From positions 62,001 to 126,000 of the forward strand of contig JAGLBA010000002.1 in assembly GCA_018260475.1 (NCBI GenBank): a stretch of 64,000 nucleotides of DNA, in the 5' to 3' direction. Of the stretch, positions 8,642 to 17,241 are shown in pieces. Made by a program: the position numbers and the translations under genes. How positions within the stretch are numbered: the first letter of the stretch is position 1; the number at the start of each line of letters is the position of its first letter. Source of the stretch: Chryseobacterium sp. GTDB taxonomy: Bacteria > Bacteroidota > Bacteroidia > Flavobacteriales > Weeksellaceae. Under the pieces are notes generated by a model. That model made no database searches. It saw nothing but the letters and a program-made list of their open reading frames with translations, and had not been told where the DNA came from.

Positions 8642-9313
8642 ATGAAATTCAACACAATCATCGTAGCGGCGGCCGGAGTAGCTGCTATAGGCGGTACAGC
8701 ACATTCTTGCACCACTTTGGCGACATCTACTATTGGTATTGCCATCATCAAACGAGTTCTTCTTGGGGGCATCAAGAACGGACTTGCAATTTTTAAAAAT
8801 AAAGATTCTTTCCTAAGTAACTACCTTATCGAACAGGCGATGCCTTCTGAATTGAAAAGCATCAACAATACTTTGATGAAAATCGCACCGGGATTGGTAG
8901 CCAAGGAAAAGGAGTACATCGCCCAAGCTGCAGCCTATACCGTGAACATTTCTGAGCCCATTCTTATAAATGCCGTGAACAATTTGAATTCCAATGATGT
9001 ACAGCGCATCATGCAAGGTCCGAGTGGAACAGCAACACAAGTTTTAAAGGAAAAATCTGCCACACAATTAGCCGCTGCGATTATGCCAAAAGTAGATGAA
9101 AAACTAAACGAATTTGGAATGGTAAAATCCTTAAACATGGCGCTACAAGGCAACAACATGCTGGGATCGCTTTTCGGTGGTACCAGTAAGGCTTCGTCAA
9201 CTACGGGTATCAGCCAGTTGGCTTCGGAGCAATTGGTAAATGGACTTTTCTTTATTATCGAACATTACGAAAAACAAAACTCGGCGCAAATCAAAAAAGC
9301 GGCGGGACAATAA
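8642..9313 (+). CDS. DUF4197 family protein, probable lipoprotein
   Basis: A 223-residue exported protein of unknown function. The N-terminal hydrophobic stretch ends AHSC with Cys23, a plausible though imperfect lipobox. The rest follows the DUF4197 pattern: LGGIKNGLAIF, an FLSNYLIEQAMPSEL block, a run of helices, VQRIMQGPSGTATQVLKEKS, and the closing EQLVNGLFFIIEHYE. The family is helical and widespread in Bacteroidetes and Proteobacteria. No partner gene is adjacent: the DUF493 gene downstream is separated by a terminator. Confidence 0.8.
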   Translation: MKFNTIIVAAAGVAAIGGTAHSCTTLATSTIGIAIIKRVLLGGIKNGLAIFKNKDSFLSNYLIEQAMPSELKSINNTLMKIAPGLVAKEKEYIAQAAAYTVNISEPILINAVNNLNSNDVQRIMQGPSGTATQVLKEKSATQLAAAIMPKVDEKLNEFGMVKSLNMALQGNNMLGSLFGGTSKASSTTGISQLASEQLVNGLFFIIEHYEKQNSAQIKKAAGQ

Positions 9314-9337
9314 AAATAAATTTAGTAATTTTGGAAT

Positions 9338-9365
9338 GCTCCTTTTCGGAGCTTTCTTTTTGAAA
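9338..9365 (+). terminator. Terminator after the DUF4197 gene
   Basis: Stem GCTCC/GGAGC with loop TTTTC, followed by TTTCTTTTTG. It lies 24 bases after the stop. Confidence 0.75.
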
Positions 9366-9378
9366 AAAACTTTAGATT

Positions 9379-9684
9379 ATGGAAATTTTAACGAACGACG
9401 AAAATGTATCACCAGAGGAATTTTACGCCTCTTTAAAAGAAAAATTAGACGCCACGCATAACTTCCCAGAAGATTATCTCTTCAAATTCATCATTCCAAG
9501 CGATGCTGAAAAACTAACGGAAATTTACAGAGTCTTTGATGGTGTAAAATTCACACTGACCAACCGCGACAGTAAAAATGGGAATTACACTAGTGCGAAC
9601 CTCAATGCTTTTATGCTGGATTCTGATCATGTGATCCGGATGTACAAAGAAGTTGCGAAAATCGAAGGCGTCATGATGCTTTGA
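9379..9684 (+). CDS. DUF493 (YbeD-like) small protein
   Basis: A 101-residue cytosolic protein related to E. coli YbeD, an ACT-like ferredoxin fold of unknown function. Family marks are the FPEDYLFKFIIPS strand, a middle VKFTLTNRDSKNGNYTS section with the conserved serine-containing turn, and a final VIRMYKEVAKIEGVMML helix-strand in place of the usual IYxxLxxxxGVxMVL. It begins right after the DUF4197 terminator and has its own terminator downstream, so it is probably transcribed alone. Confidence 0.8.
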   Translation: MEILTNDENVSPEEFYASLKEKLDATHNFPEDYLFKFIIPSDAEKLTEIYRVFDGVKFTLTNRDSKNGNYTSANLNAFMLDSDHVIRMYKEVAKIEGVMML

Positions 9685-9704
9685 TCATTTTTAAGACTAA
9701 ATTT

Positions 9705-9736
9705 ATCCCGCGGTTTCGGCTGCGGGATTTATTTTT
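9705..9736 (+). terminator. Terminator after the DUF493 gene
   Basis: Stem ATCCCGC/GCGGGAT with a 10-base loop, followed by TTATTTTTT just before the next ATG. Confidence 0.8.
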
Positions 9737-9741
9737 TAAAT

Positions 9742-10635
9742 ATGAATATATTGATTACCGGTGCCACAGGCCTCATAGGAAAATCGTTGACAAAAACGCT
9801 ACGAGAAAAAGGACATACCGTAAAAACACTGACCCGAAAACTTTCTGGGCAAAAAGATCAATATCTTTGGAATATTCAGGAAAAATACATCGATGAAAAG
9901 GCTTTTGAAAATTTGGACGCCATCATTCACCTTGCAGGTGCACCGATTTCAAAAAAATGGACGGATTCCTACAAAAAAGAACTTCTAGAAAGCCGCACGA
10001 AGTCTGCAGAACTCCTGCTGCAATATTGCAAAAAATTGAATATCAATTTGAAAGCATTTATTTCCGCATCGGGAGTCAATTATTACGGCACTTTCACTTC
10101 CGATGAAATTTTAGATGAAAATTCAAGTATTATTCAAAAAGATTTTCTAGCGGAGGTTTGCGAGAAATGGGAAGCGGCAGCCGATCAGTTTGAAGAAATT
10201 GCCCATCGGGTGGTATGCCTGCGAACCGGTCTTGTTCTCGCCAAAAATGACGGCGGGCTGGCGCCGATGGTAAAAGCCGTGGACCTAAATCTGGGCTCCG
10301 CGATGGGTTCTGGTAAGCAGTGGATGAACTGGATTCATCTGGAAGACATCGTCAATATGTACCTTTTTGCGACGGAAAATCCTAATCTTCACGGGAAATT
10401 CAACGCAGTGGCAGATGAAGTTGTGACCAATGAAAGCTTTATGAAAACTATCACAAAAGTACGCGGCAAATTTTTTTTACCATTTAATGTTCCTGCCTTT
10501 ATGCTGCGTGCGATGTTTGGCGAAATGAGTTCGATTATTTTGGAAGGAACCCGAGCCAGCAATGAGAAAATTAAAACGGAAGGCTTTCAATCCAAATATC
10601 CGAAACTCCAGCCGGCACTGGAATCTTTGGTTTAA
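9742..10635 (+). CDS. TIGR01777 / SDR39U1-like nucleoside-diphosphate-sugar epimerase homologue
   Basis: A 297-residue extended-SDR protein of the YfcH type. It has the NAD(P) loop GATGLIG (7-13), then a TLTRK turn and AIIHLAGAPISKKWTDSYK, a hallmark of this group. Further on are the SRTKSAELL helix, SASGVNYYG with the catalytic Ser and Tyr region, the GLVLAKNDGGLAPM block and a WMNWIHLEDIV segment. The C-terminal domain (MLRAMFGEMSSIILEG) is DUF1731-like. The true substrate is not known in any bacterium I can recall. It ends in a four-base convergent overlap with arsC. Confidence 0.85.
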   Translation: MNILITGATGLIGKSLTKTLREKGHTVKTLTRKLSGQKDQYLWNIQEKYIDEKAFENLDAIIHLAGAPISKKWTDSYKKELLESRTKSAELLLQYCKKLNINLKAFISASGVNYYGTFTSDEILDENSSIIQKDFLAEVCEKWEAAADQFEEIAHRVVCLRTGLVLAKNDGGLAPMVKAVDLNLGSAMGSGKQWMNWIHLEDIVNMYLFATENPNLHGKFNAVADEVVTNESFMKTITKVRGKFFLPFNVPAFMLRAMFGEMSSIILEGTRASNEKIKTEGFQSKYPKLQPALESLV

Positions 10636-10979
10636 TTTTCAATAAAAAATTTTAAATTTTCTATTGGGCGGCCGATCATTGCCACAGGCCCTTTGATAAG
10701 CACTGGGCGCTGAATTAGAGATGGATACTCCAGCATTGCCTGCATCATTTCCTCCTCGGATAGGGATCTTTGGCCGAATTTCTCCTTGTAAAACGGATCT
10801 TCACTACGGATAAGTTCAGACGGCTGCATGTCCAGTTTGCGAAGCACGGCCTTTAGTTCGTCTTCGGATAAAGGTTCATTAATGATATCAATGATTTCGA
10901 AGGCGACATTATTTTCATCCAGATGTTCCAAAATCGCGCGTGACTTAGAACAGTTCGGGTTGTGCAAAACTTTTATCAT
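10632..10979 (-). CDS. arsC: Arsenate reductase of the glutaredoxin-linked ArsC family
   Basis: A 115-residue thioredoxin-fold protein. Cys10 in HNPNCSKSR is the catalytic residue of the ArsC/YffB/Spx superfamily. LIRSED carries the first conserved Arg, and the QRPVLI and AMIGRP segments give the other anion-binding arginines. This set fits arsenate reductase, which converts As(V) to As(III) using glutaredoxin. No arsR, arsB or acr3 is near, so housekeeping or redox use is equally possible. It lies 14 bases downstream of the nucleoside kinase gene and could be cotranscribed with it. Confidence 0.82.
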   Translation of the reverse strand: MIKVLHNPNCSKSRAILEHLDENNVAFEIIDIINEPLSEDELKAVLRKLDMQPSELIRSEDPFYKEKFGQRSLSEEEMMQAMLEYPSLIQRPVLIKGPVAMIGRPIENLKFFIEN

Positions 10980-10993
10980 AATCGATTTTTTTT

Positions 10994-11608
10994 TTAAAAT
11001 AAACCATGCAATTCCGTTTCGATGCGCTCCAAAATGAGTCCAAAATCTTCCGGTCGTTCAACAAAATCTAATTCATCTACCTCGATGATTAAAAGTTTGC
11101 CCTCCTTATAACCTTTGATCCAACTTTCGTATTTTTGGTTCAGTTTAGAAAGATAATCTATGCTTATGCTCGCTTCATAATCGCGGCCACGCTTGTAGAT
11201 TTTTTTAACCAAATTCGGGACATCGGATTTCAAATAAATCAATAAATCCGGGGCGGAGACAAAACTCGTCATCAGGCTGAATAGGGAAAGATAATTTTTA
11301 TAATCCCTGTCAGAAAGCAATTTCATATCGTTCAGGTTTTCGGCAAAGATATAGGCATCTTCATAAATCGTACGATCCTGAATAATGTTTTTCCCGCTCT
11401 CTCGAATTTCCTTTACCTGACGAAAGCGACTTCCTAAAAAGTAAATCTGCAATGCGAAACTCCACTTCGACATATCGGCATAGAAATCTTCCAAATAGGG
11501 ATTGTGGTCCACATCTTCGAACTGTGCCTGCCAGCCATAATGCTTTGCCAGCATGGTAGTGAGGGTAGTTTTTCCGGCGCCGATATTTCCTGTAACTGCA
11601 ATATGCAT
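10994..11608 (-). CDS. Deoxynucleoside kinase (dNK/dGK family)
   Basis: Phosphorylates deoxynucleosides for salvage. The 204 residues contain the P-loop GNIGAGKTT (7-15), the catalytic-base region FEDVDHNPYLEDFY (30-43), the substrate-binding QDRTIYED (77-84) and the lid segment KKIYKRGRDYEASI with its arginines. The size and the Glu-Asp pattern fit the deoxyadenosine/deoxyguanosine kinase group; base preference cannot be read from the sequence. The upstream region has only a GGTGGTT repeat and no clear promoter. Confidence 0.88.
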   Translation of the reverse strand: MHIAVTGNIGAGKTTLTTMLAKHYGWQAQFEDVDHNPYLEDFYADMSKWSFALQIYFLGSRFRQVKEIRESGKNIIQDRTIYEDAYIFAENLNDMKLLSDRDYKNYLSLFSLMTSFVSAPDLLIYLKSDVPNLVKKIYKRGRDYEASISIDYLSKLNQKYESWIKGYKEGKLLIIEVDELDFVERPEDFGLILERIETELHGLF

Positions 11609-11721
11609 ATTTTCTGTTGTTGGTGGTTGGTGGTTGATAATAGATTTTGCAGTGTTAAATTTTAACTAAACTAGCTGCTAAAATCCAACCCTCTAATTCT
11701 AAAAAGCGAACCTTCTAATAT

Positions 11722-12465
11722 TTAATTCTCAAAGATAAGCCTGCCTTCTTTAAGGGCAATGAAAGAAGTGGAATTTTTATCCACAAAATCAGATTTCTCT
11801 ACAAAATAGATTTTTTCAAAGCTACCGCCCGAACTGTATTTATAGATTTCGGTTTTGGTGATGATGTAGAAAGTTTTATTCTCGCGGCGTAATTTCCTGC
11901 CATTGGTAATTTCTTCTTCAAAAATCTTTCGCCCGCCTAAATTCATTACCATAAAACGGTCTGATAACAACAGATAGATTTGATTTTTATAAACTTGAAA
12001 ATCTCGTATCTTCTCAAAATCAAGTTCCAGCGGGAAGCTTTTTTGAACCGTTTCCGTGCGAGTGCTGTACATCATCAGCCTTTTGCCGGCGCTTTCCATA
12101 AGCCAGATTTGTTCGCTGTTTTCTGGAAATACGGAAGTGATATTCCCGAACAAGTTTCGGAAACTTATCTTACGGATTTCGTTCAGATTTCTATCAAAAT
12201 AGCGAAGGTCCTGTGCATTCTGCGAGAAGAGTGAAATTTCTAGTGGATTTTGAACCGATAAAATTCGAAATGGCAGGGTAAACATTTGTTCCGCTGTCTT
12301 CATACCCAAGGAGTCGTATTTGGTTAAAGAAAAATCTTGCGCTCGGGAAATGTATACTTCACCATAATCGTCCACCGCAAAATCCTGTGCTCCAGCAATA
12401 GTAATTTGTGCAGAGAGATAGCAAAATCCTAATAATGCTGCCGACAAATAGAACCGCCGTACCAT
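11722..12465 (-). CDS. Exported beta-propeller-like protein of unknown function
   Basis: A 247-residue protein with a signal peptide ending YLSA|Q at about residue 19. The mature part is a series of short beta-strand repeats of the kind FAVDDYGEVYIS, LMYSTRT, QIYLLLSDRF, IITKTEIYKYS and FIALKEGRLIFE, which suggests a partial beta-propeller. I do not recognise a named family. Its ATG overlaps the stop of the glutaminyl cyclase gene (TAATG), so the two are likely made together. A scaffold role beside the cyclase is only inference. Confidence 0.7.
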   Translation of the reverse strand: MVRRFYLSAALLGFCYLSAQITIAGAQDFAVDDYGEVYISRAQDFSLTKYDSLGMKTAEQMFTLPFRILSVQNPLEISLFSQNAQDLRYFDRNLNEIRKISFRNLFGNITSVFPENSEQIWLMESAGKRLMMYSTRTETVQKSFPLELDFEKIRDFQVYKNQIYLLLSDRFMVMNLGGRKIFEEEITNGRKLRRENKTFYIITKTEIYKYSSGGSFEKIYFVEKSDFVDKNSTSFIALKEGRLIFEN

Positions 12466-13487
12466 TATTTTATAGCCACTTCATAGATTTTCGTCCAGTT
12501 TTTACCGGTAATCAACATATTTTCACCCTTAAAGGCGATGCCATTCAGCACATCATCAGTTCCTTTGGTGTTGGCTTTCGCAATTTCAGAAAAATCAAAT
12601 TTGCCCAATACTTCCCCATTTTTAGGATCTATTTTCAGTATAGATGCAGTTTGCCATACATTTGCATAGATGAAACCGTTGTGGTATTCCAACTCATTCA
12701 GTTGGTCGTAGGCTTGGGAATTTCCCGCGACGGAAATGTAGCGCACCATTTTAGAGGGGTTTGCGGGATCCAAGAAATAAAGATTCTTGGTGCCATCTGA
12801 AAGGATTAAATTTTTACCATCATAGGTAAGGCCCCAACCCTCCCCGATCACATTCGGGTATGGGAACTCTCCCAAGAGTTTCAAGGAGTTTTTATCATAA
12901 AAAAATCCTTTTTTGTTTTGCCAAGTCAATTGGTAAATTTTGTCGCCCACTACAGTGCTGCCTTCGGAAAACACATCTGCCGGCTGCGTGGTAGAAGCCA
13001 TCGCAGTGGTAGATCCCAGCGGATATTTTATAATTTTAGATTGTCCGTTTTGCCCATCAGATTCGTAGATAGTGTTGCCTTCCAACTGGAAGCCTTGCAC
13101 GAAATTGGCAGGATCATGCGGATATTCTTTTACCAACTCGTAGGTAAGGTTCTGTTCCGGTGTTTTCGCAAAAACATTGATGGTGGCATCCTGCGTAAGG
13201 GTTTCCCCGCCTTTCTTTTTGATGTTGAAAGTCACGGCGTTATCTCCAAGGGTGAAGAAGTTGGGATCTACCACCAGTTTGTCCGTGCTTTTGTCGCCAA
13301 AACTGATGGAGATACTTTCCGCATTTTCCGTCACGGAGGCCGGCAGTTTCAGCGCATCGCCGAAGTGGTAGCCCTGGCTTTCCATAGTGGTATTGTACTC
13401 ACTGAGGGTGTTCAGGATTTCTTTATCCTTGTTGCAGGCGGTGAACAGCGTGAGGGCAAGGAGGCCCATCAAAATATTTTTTTTCAT
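12465..13487 (-). CDS. Glutaminyl-peptide cyclotransferase, lipoprotein
   Basis: Converts N-terminal Gln of exported proteins to pyroglutamate. I start it at the second Met (13487) because MKKNILMGLLALTLFTACNK is a perfect lipoprotein signal with the Cys at residue 18; the longer reading would bury that signal. After a beta-rich N-terminal domain comes the glutamine cyclotransferase propeller with FVQGFQLEGNTIYESDG, the FSEGSTVVGDKIYQLTW block, EGWGLTYDGKNLILSDG, LNELEYHNGFIYANVW and DVLNGIAFK. In Bacteroidetes most signal-peptidase I substrates begin with Gln after cleavage, and at least eight proteins in this window do so. The gene is followed by a coupled exported protein. Confidence 0.88.
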   Translation of the reverse strand: MKKNILMGLLALTLFTACNKDKEILNTLSEYNTTMESQGYHFGDALKLPASVTENAESISISFGDKSTDKLVVDPNFFTLGDNAVTFNIKKKGGETLTQDATINVFAKTPEQNLTYELVKEYPHDPANFVQGFQLEGNTIYESDGQNGQSKIIKYPLGSTTAMASTTQPADVFSEGSTVVGDKIYQLTWQNKKGFFYDKNSLKLLGEFPYPNVIGEGWGLTYDGKNLILSDGTKNLYFLDPANPSKMVRYISVAGNSQAYDQLNELEYHNGFIYANVWQTASILKIDPKNGEVLGKFDFSEIAKANTKGTDDVLNGIAFKGENMLITGKNWTKIYEVAIK

Positions 13488-13572
13488 CAGAATCTTTGTT
13501 GTAGTTGTTTCAAATTTATAAAAAACTGTCAAGGAATTATTTTAAATAGAATACTGATTAGGATGATTTATA

Positions 13573-16500
13573 TTAAGCCTGATCGGGAATTCTCTTTTTG
13601 TTGAAACCATCGAGTTTCTTAAATTTAAAATAAGACAAAACGGCAATTGTTAGCATAGTGCCCAAGCCGATATAAACCCACGCCGGAATCGGCACAGGAT
13701 CGCCCGCTGCATAAGAGTGTAATCCGGAAAGATAATAGTTTACCCCAAAATAAGTCATCACCATGGAACAAAAAGCGAACATGGCAGCCACATGGTACGC
13801 CCAGCGGTTGCGCAGTCCCGGTACCAAGCGCATATGCAGAACGAAGGCATAAACCATAATCGAAATAAAAGCCCAAGTTTCCTTTGGGTCCCAAGACCAA
13901 TAGCGCCCCCAAGATTCATTAGCCCATATCCCACCAAGGAAATTCCCAACGGTAAGCACATAAAGCCCTATGGTTAGCGACATTTCGGAAACTACTGTAA
14001 GTTCCTTTAAGGTACTTTCCTTATGTTTTTTATAAAGGTCATTGTCAGAAATGATGAAAAATGCCAGCGTAATAATGGCTATAATCATCGACAAAGCGAA
14101 GAACCCATAACTGGAAGTAATGATGGCGACATGCACTATCAGCCAGTACGATTTCAGTACCGGAACCAGCGGCGTAATCTGCGGATTTAGCGCGGAACCG
14201 CCATGCGCAAATCCCATCATTATCACGGCTACCATGAAGCCCGCCGCGGGAATCAGCGCATTGGCGATGCGGCCGTTGCTATTTCCGTCTATGGTTTTAT
14301 CGGATTTGTTGTATGCGAAAAAGAACGACAAACCGGCGGTTATTCCGATCCAAGAAATAAACACAATCGCCTCATAACCGTTACTCCAAGGCGCGTGGCC
14401 GGAGATATACCAGCGCGACGCCAACCCGAAAAAGTGTAATATATAGCCCACCACGCCGATGTAAATAACGACTTTGATGATCTTATTCAGTAAACGGTTC
14501 GGCTTGAAAAGTGCGATAAATCCTAACGCCAATAGCGCCCCACCAATGAGGGTGTAGAAAATCAATAGTTTGAAATTCAGATCAAGTTTATTAATGAAGA
14601 CCTCCACATCTACCTTGCTTTTGGCAGGCACCACGGCCTTTCCCCAAGTCTGCTGGTAATCAGAAAGTTTTTTGAGTTCGGCATCGGCTTTCGTCCAGTC
14701 GCCGGTTTGCTGCGCCGCTAGGACTTCGGCAAAATAAGGTCCCATCACCTGTTGGGACTCTGGGTCTGGTTCATAATTTTGATCCAACCACGAATGCCAA
14801 GTGTGGTTCGGATCGTTTTTCACCGGTACAATTTTCATATAATTTCCACTGAAAATTCCGTTGAACGCCTGTACGCGGTCGTTCAACTCGATCACGGCCT
14901 GGTCATATTTGCTTTGGTCGGCAGGTTTTTTTCTAAAAGCGGTATTGTAATCCTCCTCCAAAATATAGCGCATATTTCCGTTGGCATCGGTTGGGAAAAG
15001 ATTCATCAGCGAAGTGAGGTCGTCCTCGTTGGCTTTCACTTTTTGTTTTAGCAAATCGCCACCGTTGTTTATTTTAATCAAAGGAACCATTGCCCAACTT
15101 GGGGTGTCCGTATTTACGGAAAGAAACCACTGATCGGCGGTAAGGCTGTTTCCTTTGCCATCCTTGAATTTATCACTTTTATAAAGTCTGCGGAGGACAT
15201 CCAGCGCCTGAGTGTTCATCGGTACGATACGCCCTTCAACATTTTGAACCAACAGATAGCCAAATTTATCGGCATGTTCTTTTGATATTTTGTTTTTGGC
15301 GATGATTTCTTCTGCGGAAATCTGTCTCATTTTTGTCAAAGGCGAAGCAGAAACGGAGCCTTGTGTAGAAGTTTCCGCGTTGGCCTCCGGTGCATGGTTG
15401 TGTCCGGCGTGGCTATCGGATTGCGCAGCTTTTGTAGGTGCGCCATCCGTACCGTGGGTATCAATTTTTTGGGCAGAAAGATTTAAACTTAACAATAAAA
15501 ATAAAACTGCTGCTGCGCCTTTGGCATTCATATCCTTCAACATTTTGCTGAGTTTCCAGAAGTGTGTTCCTTTCCAGAAAAAGATGATGAACATTCCTAA
15601 AAATAAAAATGCATAACCGATATAAGTAATTAATGTGCCCCAGAAATCGTGGTTCACAGAGAGGATTGTCCCCTGCCTGTCCGGATCGAACCCGGCCTGG
15701 AAAAACTTGTAACCCCTATGATTCAGTACATGATTCATATAAATTTTATATGGTGTTTCTTTGCCATCCTCGATGATTAAAACATGACTTTCGAACGCAC
15801 TTGGAGAAGAGGTCCCTGGGTAAGTTTCCATCACAAAGTCCTTCAGTTTCAATGCGAATGGTGTGTTGTAAACTTTTGGTCCATAGCCAATCATCATATT
15901 GAGTCCGTCCATCGTTACTTGTTTGTAGGCATTCGGATTGCCTTTCTCCACGGAAAGATCTACCAATTGCTTGGTTTTAGGCCCAGTAATTTCTATGGTG
16001 AGCATATCTGGCAATGCCTGATCTTTCTTTTTATCGCCTTCCATCGCCATCAATTTTCCTTTGGCTAAACCTTGTGGCACTACAATTCGTAAATCATTAA
16101 TGGTATATAGACTTCGCAGCACGAGCGGCTGATAGGTGTTTTTCACGGTATTGCCAGTGGCTTTTGTTGCCATGGTCATATAAGTCGCATCTACCGGTGT
16201 TTTGATGAAGATTTGCCCGCCTTCGGATTTAAACTCTATTGCGCCCTCGATCGGGCGGTTGTAAGTGATCAATGTTCCGTTAATGCTTTTAGTTTCACCG
16301 GATTTCAGGTAATGATTTTCACGCCCTCTCGTACCCGCAAAAACAAAGTGCAAATACTCTGTACCATTACGATCTGCCATCAGACTGTCCTTTTTTCTCT
16401 GAACATAACCCACTTGCCTTACGGAAATCTTCTCACCATGGAAATCATACGCAGCGCTGAAACGGTGCGGCATTATCTTGGCGATCAGGGTATTTTCCCG

Positions 16501-16941
16501 TGCCAAGTCCGGAATCATCATATAAGGGATGTCCTTATAATTCAGAACATCGCCTTTTTCTTCGATTTGTATTTTGAAAAAATTCCTATCGGTAATGATT
16601 TCGTTGGAAGTTTTGCCTTCACGGATCGGCATCTGACCTTCATAACTGATGTAGCGCGTGACTGCACCGCCGATAAAGATTAAAATAAATGCCAGGTGGA
16701 ACATCAAGACGGGCCATTTTTCCCGACGCAACAGTCGGTAGCGCGCAATATTTCCCACAAAATTCATGATGAGCAGGAGCATAAGAACCTCGAACCATTT
16801 GGCTTCGTAGATGAGGGCTTTTGCAGTAGGTGTGCCATAATCGTTCTCCAAAAAGGTAGCATATGCCATGGAAAAAGCATAAACAAGCAGCAAAACCGCC
16901 ATGGTTCTTGTTGAAATAAGGATATTTTGAAGTTTTTGCAT
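13573..16941 (-). CDS. ccsA: Fused cytochrome c synthase CcsBA (ResB-CcsA)
   Basis: System II cytochrome c maturation: moves heme across the inner membrane and ligates it to apocytochrome c. The 1122 residues begin with ResB-like membrane segments (MAVLLLVYAFSMAYATFLEN and VLMFHLAFILIFIGGAVTRY), then a large periplasmic ResB domain. A middle periplasmic insert follows, rich in His (HAGHNHAPEANAE). The CcsA half has several membrane segments and the heme-handling WWD motif WGRYWSWDPKETWAF at about 1007-1021. Residues 471-491 look like a complete signal peptide ending LSA|Q, so internal cleavage is possible. Bacteroidetes typically carry this fusion as one gene. Confidence 0.93.
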   Translation of the reverse strand: MQKLQNILISTRTMAVLLLVYAFSMAYATFLENDYGTPTAKALIYEAKWFEVLMLLLIMNFVGNIARYRLLRREKWPVLMFHLAFILIFIGGAVTRYISYEGQMPIREGKTSNEIITDRNFFKIQIEEKGDVLNYKDIPYMMIPDLARENTLIAKIMPHRFSAAYDFHGEKISVRQVGYVQRKKDSLMADRNGTEYLHFVFAGTRGRENHYLKSGETKSINGTLITYNRPIEGAIEFKSEGGQIFIKTPVDATYMTMATKATGNTVKNTYQPLVLRSLYTINDLRIVVPQGLAKGKLMAMEGDKKKDQALPDMLTIEITGPKTKQLVDLSVEKGNPNAYKQVTMDGLNMMIGYGPKVYNTPFALKLKDFVMETYPGTSSPSAFESHVLIIEDGKETPYKIYMNHVLNHRGYKFFQAGFDPDRQGTILSVNHDFWGTLITYIGYAFLFLGMFIIFFWKGTHFWKLSKMLKDMNAKGAAAVLFLLLSLNLSAQKIDTHGTDGAPTKAAQSDSHAGHNHAPEANAETSTQGSVSASPLTKMRQISAEEIIAKNKISKEHADKFGYLLVQNVEGRIVPMNTQALDVLRRLYKSDKFKDGKGNSLTADQWFLSVNTDTPSWAMVPLIKINNGGDLLKQKVKANEDDLTSLMNLFPTDANGNMRYILEEDYNTAFRKKPADQSKYDQAVIELNDRVQAFNGIFSGNYMKIVPVKNDPNHTWHSWLDQNYEPDPESQQVMGPYFAEVLAAQQTGDWTKADAELKKLSDYQQTWGKAVVPAKSKVDVEVFINKLDLNFKLLIFYTLIGGALLALGFIALFKPNRLLNKIIKVVIYIGVVGYILHFFGLASRWYISGHAPWSNGYEAIVFISWIGITAGLSFFFAYNKSDKTIDGNSNGRIANALIPAAGFMVAVIMMGFAHGGSALNPQITPLVPVLKSYWLIVHVAIITSSYGFFALSMIIAIITLAFFIISDNDLYKKHKESTLKELTVVSEMSLTIGLYVLTVGNFLGGIWANESWGRYWSWDPKETWAFISIMVYAFVLHMRLVPGLRNRWAYHVAAMFAFCSMVMTYFGVNYYLSGLHSYAAGDPVPIPAWVYIGLGTMLTIAVLSYFKFKKLDGFNKKRIPDQA

Positions 16942-16967
16942 GAGAATATAAAATCTTTATAGAATTG

Positions 16968-16975
16968 CAAAAATA
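16968..16975 (-). promoter_or_regulatory. Promoter -7 box of ccsBA
   Basis: TATTTTTG on the minus strand, 26 bases upstream of the ATG at 16941. Confidence 0.55.
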
Positions 16976-17043
16976 CGGCGTTGAAATTTAATATCGTTAT
17001 TAAAATTGAACTTTGGCATATCTTAAGAGCCTTTATTTTTAAT

Positions 17044-17077
17044 TAAAAAAAACCATTCCCTAAATGAGAATGGTTTT
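17044..17077 (-). terminator. Terminator of tRNA-Ala
   Basis: On the minus strand AAAACCATTC and GAATGGTTTT form a long stem with a 9-base loop, followed by a run of T and TTAATT. It directly follows the tRNA. Confidence 0.8.
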
Positions 17078-17090
17078 CGGATTTAAATTG

Positions 17091-17164
17091 TGGAGGATAT
17101 CGGGATCGAACCGACCACCTTTAGACTGCCAGTCTAACGCTCTAGCCAGATGAGCTAATCCCCC
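17091..17164 (-). tRNA. tRNA-Ala (anticodon GGC)
   Basis: 74 nt. Acceptor arms GGGGGAT and ATCCTCC pair (with one G-T), followed by discriminator A. The D arm is AGCTCATCTGGCTAGAGC, the anticodon stem-loop is TTAGA-CTGGCAG-TCTAA with anticodon GGC, and the T arm holds GGTTCGATCC. CCA is not encoded. It reads GCC and GCU alanine codons. Confidence 0.93.
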
Positions 17165-17241
17165 GCAAAAGTTTTGCAATGTTACGAAAAGTTTAATAAA
17201 CGCACAAACAATTATTTTTCCAAGTATCTGCTCTAACCGTA

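Noticed and set aside
8522..8704. 60-codon minus-strand ORF before the DUF4197 gene
   Set aside because: Overlaps the signal sequence of the DUF4197 protein on the other strand and looks like no family.
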